64,000 nt of DNA from Enterobacter cloacae (GTDB taxonomy: Bacteria > Pseudomonadota > Gammaproteobacteria > Enterobacterales > Enterobacteriaceae): NCBI RefSeq assembly GCF_013375935.1, contig NZ_CP056117.1:496001-560000 (forward strand), in the 5' to 3' direction. A program made the position numbers and the translations under genes. Of this stretch, positions 43,840 through 53,610 are shown piece by piece (position 1 is the stretch's first letter; each line of letters begins with the position of its first letter). The notes under the pieces were generated by a model, which saw only the letters and a program-made list of their open reading frames with translations, was not told the DNA's origin and made no database searches.

Positions 43840-44162
43840 TCTTGTATCTCCTGTGAATCATACGCTCTTGCGGTGCCACAATCGGCCCGACTGTCCTGAG
43901 CGCAAATTTTGATGCCCAATGACTATAGACCAGAACCTCGTACTTACCCAGTGTGCATAAGTTTATTTACCGTTTGATTACAATTATTCAGAATAATCTT
44001 TGCAAACCGTGATGCAGAGCAGTATATGCCGTCGTTTTTGCAAGGATATGTGCGTTCGCCCGCAAACTGGCATCGGGATTGCGGGAAAAGCCCATTGATC
44101 GCACTTATGATTAAAGCGCATGACCAAGTGGTCGGATCACCTGCTCACAATAAGGAAACACC

Positions 44163-44720
44163 ATGACCCTACGTAACATCCTGGCAGCAGCTTGCCTGTT
44201 GCTGCCTCTGATGGCATCCGCACATAACATTGAAAAAGGACAACGCGTTCCGCCCGTCGGCATTGCTGACCGGGGAGAATTGATTCTCGACAATGATAAG
44301 TTTAGCTATAAAGCCTGGAATAGCGCGCAGCTCGCGGGCAAAGTGAGAGTTGTACAACATATTGCCGGTCGTACATCCGCAAAAGAGAAAAACGCGACAC
44401 TCGTGGAGGCGATCAAGTCAGCAAAATTCCCTCACGACCGCTACCAGACCACCACCATCGTGAACACCGACGATGCCATTCCCGGCTCCGGGATGTTTGT
44501 GCGTTCAAGCCTGGAGAGCAATAAGAAGCTCTATCCGTGGTCGCAGTTTATTGTCGACAGCAACGGCGTGACGCGTAAGGCCTGGCAGCTGGAAGAAGAG
44601 AGTTCAGCGGTTATCGTACTGGATAAAGAGGGCCGCGTAGCGTGGGTCAAAGACGGCGCGCTGACCCAGGATGAGGTGCAGCAGGTGGTTGCCCTGCTGC
44701 ACAAGCTGCTGGCTCAGTAA
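44163..44720 (+). CDS. ytfJ: Periplasmic thioredoxin-fold protein YtfJ
   Basis: A 185-residue exported protein. The signal peptide [20 protein letters not shown] is followed by [13 protein letters not shown], the start of an AhpC/TSA-like thioredoxin fold; no CxxC motif is visible, so redox activity is doubtful. It matches E. coli YtfJ, whose function is not established. The Shine-Dalgarno AAGGA lies before the ATG. Its last 7 bases overlap the end of convergent cysQ. Confidence 0.92.
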   Translation: MTLRNILAAACLLLPLMASAHNIEKGQRVPPVGIADRGELILDNDKFSYKAWNSAQLAGKVRVVQHIAGRTSAKEKNATLVEAIKSAKFPHDRYQTTTIVNTDDAIPGSGMFVRSSLESNKKLYPWSQFIVDSNGVTRKAWQLEEESSAVIVLDKEGRVAWVKDGALTQDEVQQVVALLHKLLAQ

Positions 44721-45454
44721 AGTGATACCCGGAAGCCCGGGTTCAGGAATGACTCGCGCGGGGTGTAGTCCAGCGGCTTGCCCTGCCAGTCATGCACATG
44801 CGCACCGGCCGCAGCGGCAACGGCATGGCCCGCTGCGGTATCCCAGACGTTCGTTGGCCCGAAACGGGGGTACAGCTGCGCCTGCCCTTCCGCCACCAGG
44901 CAGAACTTCAGCGACGAGCCAATCGACGTGGTCTGATGTTCGCCCAGCTGCTGCAGGTACTCCTCCAGCTCGCTGTCGCTGTGCGAGCGACTGATCACCA
45001 CCAGCGGTGGACGCGCGTCGCGCACCTGAATCTGCTTACGTACCCCGCACTCTTCCTTCCAGGCCTTGCCTTCCGCCGCGCTGTACATCACCTTCATCAC
45101 CGGAGCGTAAACCACGCCCAGCACCGCTTTCCCGTTTTCAATCAGGGCGATGTTCACAGTAAATTCACCGTTACGCTTGATGAACTCTTTGGTGCCGTCG
45201 AGCGGATCCACCAGCCAGTAACGCTGCCAGTGCTGACGTTCGTCCCAGCTCTGGGGCGCTTCTTCGGAAAGCACCGGGATGTCCGGCGTCAGCGCCTGTA
45301 AGCCTTTCAGGATCACCGCATGCGCCGCGATATCCGCCGCCGTAACCGGAGAGTCGTCCGCCTTGCTGACAACGTCCATCGGCTGCGCACCGTCGTACAC
45401 CTGCATGATCGCATCACCCGCATCCCGTGCGAGCTGACAAATCTTATCTAACAT
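44714..45454 (-). CDS. cysQ: 3'(2'),5'-bisphosphate nucleotidase CysQ
   Basis: A 246-residue Mg2+-dependent, Li+-sensitive phosphatase of the inositol monophosphatase family that hydrolyses 3'-phosphoadenosine 5'-phosphate from sulfate assimilation. The motifs are VLSEEAP (metal ligand), [19 protein letters not shown] (DPLDGTKE signature) and the C-terminal [17 protein letters not shown]. The open frame extends to 45484; ATG at 45454 starts the family sequence [15 protein letters not shown] with GGAG upstream. It diverges from cpdB, as in E. coli. Confidence 0.97.
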   Translation of the reverse strand: MLDKICQLARDAGDAIMQVYDGAQPMDVVSKADDSPVTAADIAAHAVILKGLQALTPDIPVLSEEAPQSWDERQHWQRYWLVDPLDGTKEFIKRNGEFTVNIALIENGKAVLGVVYAPVMKVMYSAAEGKAWKEECGVRKQIQVRDARPPLVVISRSHSDSELEEYLQQLGEHQTTSIGSSLKFCLVAEGQAQLYPRFGPTNVWDTAAGHAVAAAAGAHVHDWQGKPLDYTPRESFLNPGFRVSLY

Positions 45455-45645
45455 TCTCCACCTCTTCGTTAACGCAGTGGGCATAACTTATTGTTTTAGT
45501 TATATCGTAATGTGAACAATTCCGCTATCTGTGAAGCAATTCTGGTTTCAGGGGCCTTTTTTCTGGCAGCATTCACACTTCTGTAAGCAATAAAATATAC
45601 ATACATATTCTTTTGTGGCTTGGATCGAAAAAAAGGACTCCTCAG

Positions 45646-47589
45646 ATGATTAAGTTTAGCGCAACGCTCCTGGCAACGCTGATTGCGGCAGGCGTTCAGG
45701 CAGCGACGGTGGATCTCCGCATTCTGGAAACCACCGATCTGCATGGCAACATGATGGACTTCGATTACTACAAAGATACCCCAACCGAAAAATTCGGCCT
45801 GGTGCGCACGGCAAGCCTGATTAACGCCGCTCGCGGTGAGATAAAAAACAGCGTGCTGGTGGACAACGGCGATTTGATTCAGGGCAGCCCGCTCGGCGAT
45901 TACATGGCGGCGAAGGGGCTGAAGAACGGTGAGATCCACCCGGTCTATAAGGCGATGAATACGCTGGACTATGCCGTCGGCAACCTGGGCAATCACGAAT
46001 TTAATTACGGGCTTAAATACCTGCACGACGCGCTGGCAGGGGCTAAATTCCCGTACGTTAACGCCAATATCATCGACGTTAAAACCCAGAAGCCGCTGTT
46101 TACCCCTTATCTGATTAAAGAGACCGACGCCGTCGATCGGGACGGTAAAAAACAGACGCTGAAAATCGGCTATATCGGCTTTGTACCACCGCAGATCATG
46201 ACGTGGGATAAAGCCAACCTCGACGGTAAAGTGACCGTCAACGATATTACCGAAACCGCGCGTAAGTACGTGCCGGAGATGCGCGCGAAAGGCGCAGACC
46301 TGGTGGTGGTTGTCGCCCACTCGGGCCTCTCCGCCGACCCGTATCAGGCGATGGCCGAAAACTCCGTTTACTACCTCAGCCAGGTGCCGGGCGTCGATGC
46401 GATCCTGTTCGGCCACGCCCACGCGGTCTTTCCGGGCAAAGATTTCGCCGGAATCAAAGGCGCAGACATCGAAAAAGGCACGCTCAACGGCGTACCGTCC
46501 GTGATGCCGGGCATGTGGGGCGATCATCTTGGCGTGGTGGATCTGGTGCTGAATAACGACGGCGGAAGCTGGAAAGTCACGCAGTCGAAAGCGCAAGCGC
46601 GTCCGATTTATGACGTCGCCGCGAAAAAATCCCTGGCCGCAGAAGATAAACCGCTGGTCGAGGTGCTGAAGCACGATCACGACGCCACGCGTGAATTTGT
46701 CAGCAAGCCGATCGGTAAATCAGCCGACAACATGTACAGCTTCCTGGCGCTGGTTCAGGATGACCCGACCGTGCAGGTGGTAAACATGGCGCAGAAAGCC
46801 TACGCCGAACACTTTATTCAGGGCGACCCGGACCTGGCAAAACTGCCGGTGCTGTCTGCCGCCGCGCCGTTCAAGGTGGGCGGCCGCAAGAACGATCCGG
46901 CCAGCTACGTTGAGGTGGAAAAAGGCCAGTTGACCTTCCGCAACGCCGCCGACCTCTATCTTTATCCCAACACCCTCGTCGTGGTGAAGGCCACGGGGAA
47001 AGAGGTGAAGGAGTGGCTGGAGTGCTCCGCCGGGCAGTTTAACCAGATCGACCCGCACAGCAGCAAGCCGCAGTCGCTGATTAACTGGGACGGCTTCCGC
47101 ACCTACAACTTCGACGTGATCGACGGCGTGGAGTATCAGATTGATGTAACCCAGCCCGCCAGATATGACGGCGAGTGCCAGACGATAAACCCGCAGGCGG
47201 AGCGCATCAAAAACCTGACCTTCAACGGTAAGGCCATTGACCCGAATGCGACCTTCCTGGTGGTGACCAATAACTATCGCGCCTATGGCGGTAAGTTCGC
47301 CGGAACGGGCGACAGCCATATCGCCTTTGCGTCCCCGGACGAGAACCGCTCGGTGCTGGCGGCGTGGATCGGCGCAGAGTCTAAAAAAGCGGGTGAAATT
47401 CATCCGGCGGTGGATAACAACTGGCGTCTGGCGCCCATCCACAGCGACACAACGCTGGATATTCGCTTTGAGACCTCACCGTCCGATAAGGCAGCCGCGT
47501 TTATTCAGGATAAAGCCCAGTATCCGATGAAAAAGGTCGCGACGGATGACGTTGGCTTTGCGATTTATCAGGTGGATTTGAGCAGGTAA
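45646..47589 (+). CDS. cpdB: 2',3'-cyclic-nucleotide 2'-phosphodiesterase / 3'-nucleotidase CpdB
   Basis: A 647-residue periplasmic bifunctional enzyme that degrades external nucleotides and cyclic nucleotides. A signal peptide ([20 protein letters not shown]) precedes the metallophosphatase domain ([41 protein letters not shown] and [12 protein letters not shown], metal ligands) and a C-terminal 5'-nucleotidase domain (about 370-600). The open frame begins at 45613; the ATG at 45646 begins the signal peptide and gives the E. coli length. It is transcribed alone and ends in a bidirectional terminator. Confidence 0.97.
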   Translation: MIKFSATLLATLIAAGVQAATVDLRILETTDLHGNMMDFDYYKDTPTEKFGLVRTASLINAARGEIKNSVLVDNGDLIQGSPLGDYMAAKGLKNGEIHPVYKAMNTLDYAVGNLGNHEFNYGLKYLHDALAGAKFPYVNANIIDVKTQKPLFTPYLIKETDAVDRDGKKQTLKIGYIGFVPPQIMTWDKANLDGKVTVNDITETARKYVPEMRAKGADLVVVVAHSGLSADPYQAMAENSVYYLSQVPGVDAILFGHAHAVFPGKDFAGIKGADIEKGTLNGVPSVMPGMWGDHLGVVDLVLNNDGGSWKVTQSKAQARPIYDVAAKKSLAAEDKPLVEVLKHDHDATREFVSKPIGKSADNMYSFLALVQDDPTVQVVNMAQKAYAEHFIQGDPDLAKLPVLSAAAPFKVGGRKNDPASYVEVEKGQLTFRNAADLYLYPNTLVVVKATGKEVKEWLECSAGQFNQIDPHSSKPQSLINWDGFRTYNFDVIDGVEYQIDVTQPARYDGECQTINPQAERIKNLTFNGKAIDPNATFLVVTNNYRAYGGKFAGTGDSHIAFASPDENRSVLAAWIGAESKKAGEIHPAVDNNWRLAPIHSDTTLDIRFETSPSDKAAAFIQDKAQYPMKKVATDDVGFAIYQVDLSR

Positions 47590-47593
47590 AAGC

Positions 47594-47620
47594 AAAACGG
47601 CAACGCACGTTGCCGTTTTT
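47594..47620. terminator. Bidirectional terminator between cpdB and ytfH
   Basis: An 11-bp perfect stem (AAAACGGCAAC with GTTGCCGTTTT), a GCAC loop, a T-run on the plus side and A-run on the other side. The same stem recurs after cycA (53581). A short GGGAGAGGG repeat fragment lies between it and ytfH (47635-47650). Confidence 0.85.
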
Positions 47621-47664
47621 AACGTTTGTTCCCTCTCCCGCGGGAGAGGGTCAGGCTGAGGGCA

Positions 47665-48045
47665 TCAGGCCGCGCGCTCGTCCCGGTTCGCCAGCACCTG
47701 CGGCGTATTCACCTCAATCCAGTCCGCCAGCGCGACCACTTTCTCGCTTACCTCAACGCCCAGCGGCGTCAGGCTATACTCCACATGCGGCGGCACGACC
47801 GGATACGAGACGCGATCGACAAATCCGTCCTGCTCCAGCGCCTGAAGCGACTGGGCCAGCATCTTCTCGCTGACGCCGCCCATCTTGCGGCGCAAGTCGC
47901 TGAAGCGGTGCGTGCCCTCGCGTAATGCCACCAGGATCAGCACGCCCCAGCGGCTGGTTACGTGTTTGAGCACGTCCCGGGAGGGGCACTGTTCGGCAAA
48001 AAGATTCCCGTCACGCATTTGCTCGGTGAGCATTGGTATCGTCAT
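47665..48045 (-). CDS. ytfH: HxlR-family transcriptional regulator YtfH
   Basis: A 126-residue winged-helix protein. The HxlR signature is clear: CPSRDVLKHVTSRWGVLILVALREGTHRFSDLRRKMGGVSEKMLAQSLQALEQDGFVDR, followed by the wing VPPHVEYSLTPLG; it carries the Cys near position 20 (EQCPSR) that in this family can sense quinones or electrophiles. It diverges from qorB and is probably its regulator. Confidence 0.92.
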   Translation of the reverse strand: MTIPMLTEQMRDGNLFAEQCPSRDVLKHVTSRWGVLILVALREGTHRFSDLRRKMGGVSEKMLAQSLQALEQDGFVDRVSYPVVPPHVEYSLTPLGVEVSEKVVALADWIEVNTPQVLANRDERAA

Positions 48046-48050
48046 TTTAA

Positions 48051-48075
48051 TACTTACCTTTTTGTACGTACTTAC
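48051..48075. promoter_or_regulatory. Direct TACTTAC repeats between ytfH and qorB, possible HxlR operator
   Basis: TACTTAC occurs at 48051-48057 and 48069-48075 (18 bp apart) around GTACGTAC, in the 90-bp divergent gap. HxlR-family regulators commonly bind short repeated elements here. A possible qorB promoter (TTGTAC at 48062-48067) overlaps. Confidence 0.45.
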
Positions 48076-48135
48076 TAAAAGTTAGTTATGGTGCTAGTGT
48101 GCCACAACACCAGACAAACACGAAGGAGATTCATC

Positions 48136-48984
48136 ATGATCGCAATTACCGGCGCTACCGGCCAGCTTGGCAAACTCGTTATTGAACAGCTTCTGAAAAC
48201 CGTTCCGGCCAGCCAGATTGTGGCTATCGTGCGTAACCCGGCGAAAGCCGACGCGTTGAGTCAGCAGGGGCTCGACGTGCGTCAGGCGGACTACACCGAT
48301 GAAGCTGCCTTCACCACCGCGCTGAACGGCGTGGATAAACTGCTGCTCATCTCCTCCAGCGAAGTGGGCCAGCGCGCCGTACAGCATCAGAACGTGATTA
48401 ACGCTGCCAAAGCGGCAGGCGTGAAGTTCATCGCCTACACCAGCCTGCTGCACGCGGATAACTCCCCGCTGGGCCTGCACGCAGAGCACGTTGAAACCGA
48501 AAATGCGCTGGCGGCCTCCGGCGTGCCTTATGCCCTGCTGCGCAACGGCTGGTATACCGAAAACTATCTGGCGAGCGCGCCGCCAGCCCTCGAGCACGGC
48601 GTGTTTATTGGCGCGGCGGGTGACGGCAAAATAGCCTCCGCGACCCGTGCGGATTACGCGGCGGCAGCGGCGAAAGTCATTTCTGAAGAGGGCCATGCAG
48701 GCAAGGTCTACGAGCTGGCGGGCGACCACGGCTGGACGCTGAGCGAGCTGGCGGCGGAACTGAGCAGGCAGAGCGGCAAGCCGGTGGCTTATCAGAACCT
48801 GAGCGAAGCGGATTTCGCCGCCGCGCTGAAGGGCGCAGGGCTGCCTGCCGGGCTGGCGGATATGCTGGCGGACTCCGACACGGGCGCGTCCAGAGGCGGC
48901 CTGTTTGACGACAGCCGTACCCTGAGCAGGCTGATTGGCCGTCCGACGACGCCGCTGGCGGAAAGCATCAAAGCCATTCTGTAA
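48136..48984 (+). CDS. qorB: NAD(P)H:quinone oxidoreductase QorB
   Basis: A 282-residue atypical short-chain-dehydrogenase-like enzyme that reduces quinones with NADPH. It has the N-terminal NAD(P)-binding motif AITGATGQLGKLVIEQLL and shows strands LLLISSSEVGQRAVQHQ and FIAYTSLLHAD of the NmrA/QorB type. The open frame begins at 48088; ATG at 48136 has AAGGAGAT seven bases upstream. The divergent neighbour ytfH is the likely regulator. It matches E. coli YtfG with a few residues fewer. Confidence 0.94.
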   Translation: MIAITGATGQLGKLVIEQLLKTVPASQIVAIVRNPAKADALSQQGLDVRQADYTDEAAFTTALNGVDKLLLISSSEVGQRAVQHQNVINAAKAAGVKFIAYTSLLHADNSPLGLHAEHVETENALAASGVPYALLRNGWYTENYLASAPPALEHGVFIGAAGDGKIASATRADYAAAAAKVISEEGHAGKVYELAGDHGWTLSELAAELSRQSGKPVAYQNLSEADFAAALKGAGLPAGLADMLADSDTGASRGGLFDDSRTLSRLIGRPTTPLAESIKAIL

Positions 48985-49065
48985 TTGTTAAGAATCGGTT
49001 ATTTTTTGTGGCATCCCCCTGGGTCATCTCTGATAATGAAGCGATGACCCACAAGGAGGCTCACC

Positions 49066-49890
49066 GTGCAAGGCGTACCGGAACAGTTTACTGATGAGAG
49101 AGACAGCGCGCGCTTTCGCCATCTGGCGCAGCTGCCCGGTCTTGAGCTTTATCATGCCCATATCTCTGACTACGCCTTCGAGCCTCATACCCATGAAGCC
49201 TTCGGCATCGGCACCATCGAAACCGGTGCCGAGCGCTTTCGCTATCGCGGGACCCAGCATCTCGCCGCTGAAAAATCCGTTGTCACCATGAACCCGGACG
49301 AGATCCACACCGGAGAGTCTGCAACCGAGGGCGGCTGGCGCTATCGGATGGTCTATCTCGAACCCGATCTGCTGGAGGAGGTCACCGGCCTGCGCCACTG
49401 GTGGTTTAGCGACGTAACCCGCCATGACCCGCTGCGCTCGCAGCAAATCGGCCAGCTGATTTACGGCCTGTGGCATACGGACGATCCGCTGGCACAGAAG
49501 GGGTTATTGCTGGATTTGATTCAGACTTTTCAGCCGCTGGCCCACCATGCGCCGGTCGTTAACGAAGGCGCGCACCGCTTCGAACGCGTTCGCGACTATC
49601 TGCACGATAACTATATGCGCTCGCTTACCCTGGACGAGCTGGCCAACGTCGTCTCGCTCAGCCCGTACCATTTTCAGCGTCAGTTCAAAGCCCATTTTCA
49701 CGTCACCCCGCATCAGATGCTGATGGCCATTCGCCTGTGGCGCGCCAAAGCGCTCCTTACGCACGGCATGCCTGCCGCCGAAGTGGCCGCCGCAACGGGG
49801 CTGACCGATCAGTCGCACCTGACCCGCGCCTTTACCCGCCGCTACGGCATTACGCCCGTGCGCTACCAGAAGCAGGTTGCCAGGCGCTGA
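49066..49890 (+). CDS. AraC-family transcriptional regulator
   Basis: A 274-residue regulator. The N-terminal cupin domain (about 20-105, with YAFEPHTHEAFGIGTIETG and NPDEIHTGE) would sense the ligand; the C-terminal helix-turn-helix pair (about 180-272, with LTLDELANVVSLSPYHFQRQFKAHF and PAAEVAAATGLTDQSHLTRAFTRRYGITPVRYQ) binds DNA. It starts at GTG with AAGGAGG upstream. It lies 75 bases before ytfF on the same strand, a position where E. coli K-12 has no gene, so it may control ytfF export activity. Ligand unknown. Confidence 0.9.
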   Translation: MQGVPEQFTDERDSARFRHLAQLPGLELYHAHISDYAFEPHTHEAFGIGTIETGAERFRYRGTQHLAAEKSVVTMNPDEIHTGESATEGGWRYRMVYLEPDLLEEVTGLRHWWFSDVTRHDPLRSQQIGQLIYGLWHTDDPLAQKGLLLDLIQTFQPLAHHAPVVNEGAHRFERVRDYLHDNYMRSLTLDELANVVSLSPYHFQRQFKAHFHVTPHQMLMAIRLWRAKALLTHGMPAAEVAAATGLTDQSHLTRAFTRRYGITPVRYQKQVARR

Positions 49891-49965
49891 TGCGCAATCT
49901 CATACAATACGCGCGCGCGTCCGCCTCCTACACTGGTTACAAAATGAATCACTGTGGATGAGAAG

Positions 49966-50931
49966 ATGATTAGCGGCGTGTTGTATGCCCTGCTTGCGGG
50001 TTTAATGTGGGGGCTGATTTTCGTTGGCCCGCTGATTGTGCCGGAGTATCCGGCGATATTGCAGTCTACCGGACGCTATCTGGCGCTGGGGCTGATTGCC
50101 GTGCCGCTGGCGTGGCTGGGACGCGCGCGCTTGCGCCAGCTTGGTCGTCAGGACTGGGGCACCGCGCTGGCGCTGACTATGATGGGCAATCTCATCTATT
50201 ACGTTTGTCTGGCAAGCGCCATTCAGCGCACCGGCGCGCCGGTTTCCACCATGATTATCGGTACGCTGCCGGTCGTGATCCCGGTTTTCGCGAACCTGCT
50301 TTACAGCCAGCGTGACGGCAGGCTGGCGTGGTCAAAAATGGCGCCGGCGCTGGCCTGCACCGCTGTGGGGCTGGTGTGCGTTAATATCGCCGAGCTGCGC
50401 CACGGTCTGGAGGATTTCAGCTTGTGGCGCTACGGTTCGGGTATCCTGTTAGCGTTCATCTCGGTGGCGTGCTGGGCCTGGTATGCCCTGCGCAACGCGC
50501 GCTGGCTGCGGGAGAACCCGGACAAACACCCGATGATGTGGGCCACGGCGCAGGCGCTGGTGACGCTCCCCGTCTCGTTAGTGGGCTATGTCGGCGCGTG
50601 TATCTGGCTGGGCAGCCAGCAGCCGGCGTTTACCCTGCCCTTTGGGCCGCGCCCGTGGGTGTTCGTCGGGCTGATGGTAGCCATTGCCGTGCTGTGTTCA
50701 TGGGTAGGCGCGCTGTGCTGGAACGTGGCCAGCCAGAAGCTGCCGACGGTGATCTTGGGGCCGCTGATTGTCTTCGAAACCCTGGCCGGGCTGCTCTATA
50801 CCTTCCTGATGCGCCAAAGCGTGCCGCCGCTGTTAACGGCCTGCGGGATCGCGCTGCTGGTCCTTGGGGTGGTGATTGCGGTGAGGGCGAAGCCGGAAAA
50901 ACCGAGGGTCGTTCCGGCTTCGGAGACGTGA
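49966..50931 (+). CDS. ytfF: DMT-family inner-membrane transporter YtfF
   Basis: A 321-residue membrane protein with two EamA-type repeats and about ten membrane segments (MISGVLYALLAGLMWGLIF; STMIIGTLPVVIPVFANLL; NVASQKLPTVILGPLIVFE). It matches E. coli YtfF in length and sequence; substrate unknown, probably an exporter. A GTG at 49954 is in frame, but ATG at 49966 gives the family start. It probably forms an operon with the AraC regulator upstream. Confidence 0.92.
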   Translation: MISGVLYALLAGLMWGLIFVGPLIVPEYPAILQSTGRYLALGLIAVPLAWLGRARLRQLGRQDWGTALALTMMGNLIYYVCLASAIQRTGAPVSTMIIGTLPVVIPVFANLLYSQRDGRLAWSKMAPALACTAVGLVCVNIAELRHGLEDFSLWRYGSGILLAFISVACWAWYALRNARWLRENPDKHPMMWATAQALVTLPVSLVGYVGACIWLGSQQPAFTLPFGPRPWVFVGLMVAIAVLCSWVGALCWNVASQKLPTVILGPLIVFETLAGLLYTFLMRQSVPPLLTACGIALLVLGVVIAVRAKPEKPRVVPASET

Positions 50932-50968
50932 TTTTGCCGGGTGGCGCGAACGCCTACCCGGCACCGGG

Positions 50969-52618
50969 TTAAAACGTTTCCCAGTTCGCTTCAGACGCCG
51001 ACGCTACGGGCTGCGCCCTGGCTGCAACGCTTTTCACCGGGGCTGCCTTCACCGCCTGGCTGCGGGTAATTTTAAATACCGCCACCGCTTCGTTAAGGCG
51101 CGCCGCCTGGTCTTCCAGGGCTGCCGCCGCTGCCGCAGACTCCTCCACCAGCGAGGCGTTCTGCTGGGTGACGCGATCCATCTCCGCCACGGCCTGACCT
51201 ACCTGGTCGATACCGCGGCTCTGCTCGTCGGACGCAGAAGCAATCTCGCCCATAATGTCCGTTACGCGCGTAACCGCACTGACGATTTCCGCCATCGTCG
51301 CGCCCGCCTCATTCACCAGCTGAGAGCCTGCGTTCACGCGCTCGCCAGAATCGTCGATTAGCGCTTTGATCTCTTTCGCCGCCTGAGCGCTGCGCTGGGC
51401 CAGAGTACGCACTTCGCCCGCAACCACCGCAAAGCCGCGGCCCTGTTCGCCCGCGCGCGCGGCTTCTACCGCCGCGTTCAGCGCCAGGATGTTGGTCTGG
51501 AAGGCAATACCGTCGATCACGTTGGTGATCTGCGCTATTTTGCTGGAGCTGGTGGCGATTTCATCCATTGTGCGCACCACGCCTTCCACCACGTTCCCAC
51601 CCTTCTTCGCGGTGGAGGAGGCATCCAGCGCCAGACGGGAAGCCTGACGCGCGTTATCGGCGTTTTGCTTCACGGTAGCGGTCAGTTGCTCCATGCTGGC
51701 GGCGGTTTCTTCCAGCGACGCGGCCTGCTGCTCGGTACGGGAAGAGAGATCGTTACTGCCGGCAGAAATTTCACCCGCGCCGGTGTAGATGGTGTCTGCG
51801 CCTTCACGCACCACGCCCACCGTGTTGGCCAGCGCGGTTTGCATCTCCTGGACGTTACGCGCCAGGATCGCCATTTCGTTTTTCCCCTCAGCCTGAACGG
51901 TCTGGGTTAAATCCCCTGCTGCAATGGCGCGGATGTGGTTAATCACCTCTTCCAGCGGCAGCAGCAGCACGCGGCGCATCGCAACCCAGCTGGAAATAAT
52001 CACCGCGATCACCAGCAGCATCACCGCAGAAAGGATCCACAGAATGCGCTTGTAGTCGCTTTCATTGTCCTTGATGCCTTTCGCGGTAAGCGCGGCCTGT
52101 GCCTCACGCCACTCGTGATAGACCTTCTGCATCGCGGTCTGTTTCTGCTCCGCATTTTGCTTGAACATATCTTCCAGATTACCCTGGCCCAGCAGGACGT
52201 TCATTTGCGTCAGCGTGGCGGAGTAAATGCGGTACTGTTCTTCCAGCCTGTCGGCCAGGCGCTCATCCAGCCCCGGGGTTTCCGGCAGCGCGTAGTAGGT
52301 ATCGTAGTGGGCCTGCGCGTCGGCCAGCAGGTTTTTCGTGGTATTCACCAGCTCGTTCAGCTGGCCGCCGTTGATTTGGGAAGCCATGCTGCTTTGCAGG
52401 CGCAGCATGCCGCGGTTCAGGGTGACGCGCGCCTGGTTCAGGCTAATCCATGCATCGGTAAACTCCGCCACGTTCTGGCTGGAAACCTGAGAAACGGTGA
52501 AGTTCTCTTTATCGTTATTGAGCGCGTTAATGAAAATGCCGGCGGAGATCAGTTGCATAATGCCGAGCACAAGCAGCACCGAAATCAGAAGAGTAATCAC
52601 TTTTATACGTTTAAACAT
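50969..52618 (-). CDS. Tsr-like methyl-accepting chemotaxis protein
   Basis: A 549-residue chemoreceptor closely resembling E. coli Tsr. TM1 (about 7-30) is followed by the periplasmic four-helix sensor (to about 190), TM2 (about 191-213), a HAMP domain (LPLEEVINHIRAIAAGDLTQTVQ) and the signalling domain with tip AFQTNILALNAAVEAARAGE and GFAVVAGEVRTLAQRSAQAAKEI. The C-terminal NWETF pentapeptide recruits CheR and CheB. In the sensor the Arg-x-x-Leu-Asn-Arg pattern of Tsr's serine pocket is present (QARVTLNRG), but the Phe pair is Met-Phe (LEDMFKQ), so the ligand may differ. Start at 52618 (MFKRIKV), with a sigma-28 promoter upstream. Confidence 0.93.
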   Translation of the reverse strand: MFKRIKVITLLISVLLVLGIMQLISAGIFINALNNDKENFTVSQVSSQNVAEFTDAWISLNQARVTLNRGMLRLQSSMASQINGGQLNELVNTTKNLLADAQAHYDTYYALPETPGLDERLADRLEEQYRIYSATLTQMNVLLGQGNLEDMFKQNAEQKQTAMQKVYHEWREAQAALTAKGIKDNESDYKRILWILSAVMLLVIAVIISSWVAMRRVLLLPLEEVINHIRAIAAGDLTQTVQAEGKNEMAILARNVQEMQTALANTVGVVREGADTIYTGAGEISAGSNDLSSRTEQQAASLEETAASMEQLTATVKQNADNARQASRLALDASSTAKKGGNVVEGVVRTMDEIATSSSKIAQITNVIDGIAFQTNILALNAAVEAARAGEQGRGFAVVAGEVRTLAQRSAQAAKEIKALIDDSGERVNAGSQLVNEAGATMAEIVSAVTRVTDIMGEIASASDEQSRGIDQVGQAVAEMDRVTQQNASLVEESAAAAAALEDQAARLNEAVAVFKITRSQAVKAAPVKSVAARAQPVASASEANWETF

Positions 52619-52656
52619 GCGTTGCCTTTTTATATGCAGGTTTGTCTGACGTGTAT

Positions 52657-52683
52657 CTATCGGCACGCGCGGCGGGTTGTTTA
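52657..52683 (-). promoter_or_regulatory. Sigma-28 (FliA) promoter for the Tsr-like gene
   Basis: On the minus strand TAAACAAC, an 11-bp spacer and GCCGATAG match TAAAGTTT-N11-GCCGATAA with the exact spacing. It lies about 40 bp before the start codon. Confidence 0.8.
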
Positions 52684-52814
52684 CTGTTTCTCCACCTTTA
52701 AAAACTTTCTAAAGCCCTTTTCTGCATTCAATCAGCAGCTTAAAAGCGCTCTTTTTTTTTGTGAGCGCCCTCTCATTTTTACCCTTGCCACTAAAGGGTT
52801 ATAGTATCGGCTTA

Positions 52815-52837
52815 AAGATGTATTTAAAATGCATCTT
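52815..52837. promoter_or_regulatory. NsrR operator upstream of ytfE
   Basis: AAGATGTATTT-A-AAATGCATCTT is an 11-1-11 inverted repeat with one mismatch, matching the NsrR consensus. NsrR is a nitric-oxide-sensing iron-sulfur repressor of ytfE in E. coli. It lies 27 bp upstream of the start codon, overlapping the promoter. Confidence 0.85.
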
Positions 52838-52863
52838 ATATTACTGATGATGAGGTAACGACT

Positions 52864-53526
52864 ATGGCCTTCCGCGATCAACCCCTGGGCGAGCTGGCGC
52901 TCTCCATCCCTCGCGCTTCTGCGCTGTTCCGCAAATACGACATGGATTACTGCTGCGGCGGTAAGCAAACGCTGGCGCGTGCAGCGTCGCGTAAAGAGCT
53001 GGACGTGGAGGCTATCGAAGCGGAGCTGGCGCTGCTGGCCGAACAGCCTGTCGATAAAGACTGGCGCACCGCGCCGCTTGCTGAAATCATCGACCATATC
53101 ATCGTGCGTTACCACGATCGTCACCGCGAACAGCTGCCGGAGCTAATTTTGCAGGCGACCAAAGTCGAGCGCGTTCACGCCGACAAACCCTCCGTACCGC
53201 GCGGTCTGGCAAAATACCTGACCATGCTGCACGAAGAACTTTCCAGCCACATGATGAAAGAAGAGCAGATCCTCTTCCCGATGATTAAACAGGGAATGGG
53301 TAGCCAGGCGATGGGGCCTATAAGCGTGATGGAAAGCGAGCATGATGACGCCGGCGAGCTGCTGGAAGTGATCAAACACACCACCAACAACGTCACCCCG
53401 CCGCCAGAAGCGTGCACCACCTGGAAAGCCCTGTACAACGGCATTAACGAGACGATCGACGATCTGATGGAACACATCAGTCTTGAGAATAACGTTCTGT
53501 TCCCGCGTGCACTGGCCGGGGAATAA
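52864..53526 (+). CDS. ytfE: Iron-sulfur cluster repair protein YtfE (RIC)
   Basis: A 220-residue cytoplasmic di-iron protein that helps repair Fe-S clusters after nitrosative and oxidative damage and is also linked to NO release from nitrosyl irons. The N-terminal domain contains [12 protein letters not shown] (Cys30, Cys31); the C-terminal four-helix bundle carries the ligands in [41 protein letters not shown] and [15 protein letters not shown]. It matches E. coli over its whole length. Transcription is controlled by the NsrR operator just upstream. Confidence 0.97.
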   Translation: MAFRDQPLGELALSIPRASALFRKYDMDYCCGGKQTLARAASRKELDVEAIEAELALLAEQPVDKDWRTAPLAEIIDHIIVRYHDRHREQLPELILQATKVERVHADKPSVPRGLAKYLTMLHEELSSHMMKEEQILFPMIKQGMGSQAMGPISVMESEHDDAGELLEVIKHTTNNVTPPPEACTTWKALYNGINETIDDLMEHISLENNVLFPRALAGE

Positions 53527-53580
53527 AAAAGGCCGCTGCGGCCTGATGCCCCCTCCCACGGGGAGAGGGAGCAAAAACTA

Positions 53581-53610
53581 AAAACGGCAACCGACGTTGC
53601 CGTTTTGCTT
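53581..53610. terminator. Terminator between ytfE and cycA
   Basis: An 11-bp stem (AAAACGGCAAC with GTTGCCGTTTT) with a CGAC loop and T-runs on both strands. It has the same stem as the one after cpdB. A GGGGAGAGGG repeat fragment (53551-53571) lies before it. Confidence 0.82.

Noticed and set aside
43840..44162. PhoB box upstream of ytfK
   Set aside because: YtfK responds to phosphate starvation in E. coli, but no pair of CTGTCAT-like repeats with the right spacing was found.
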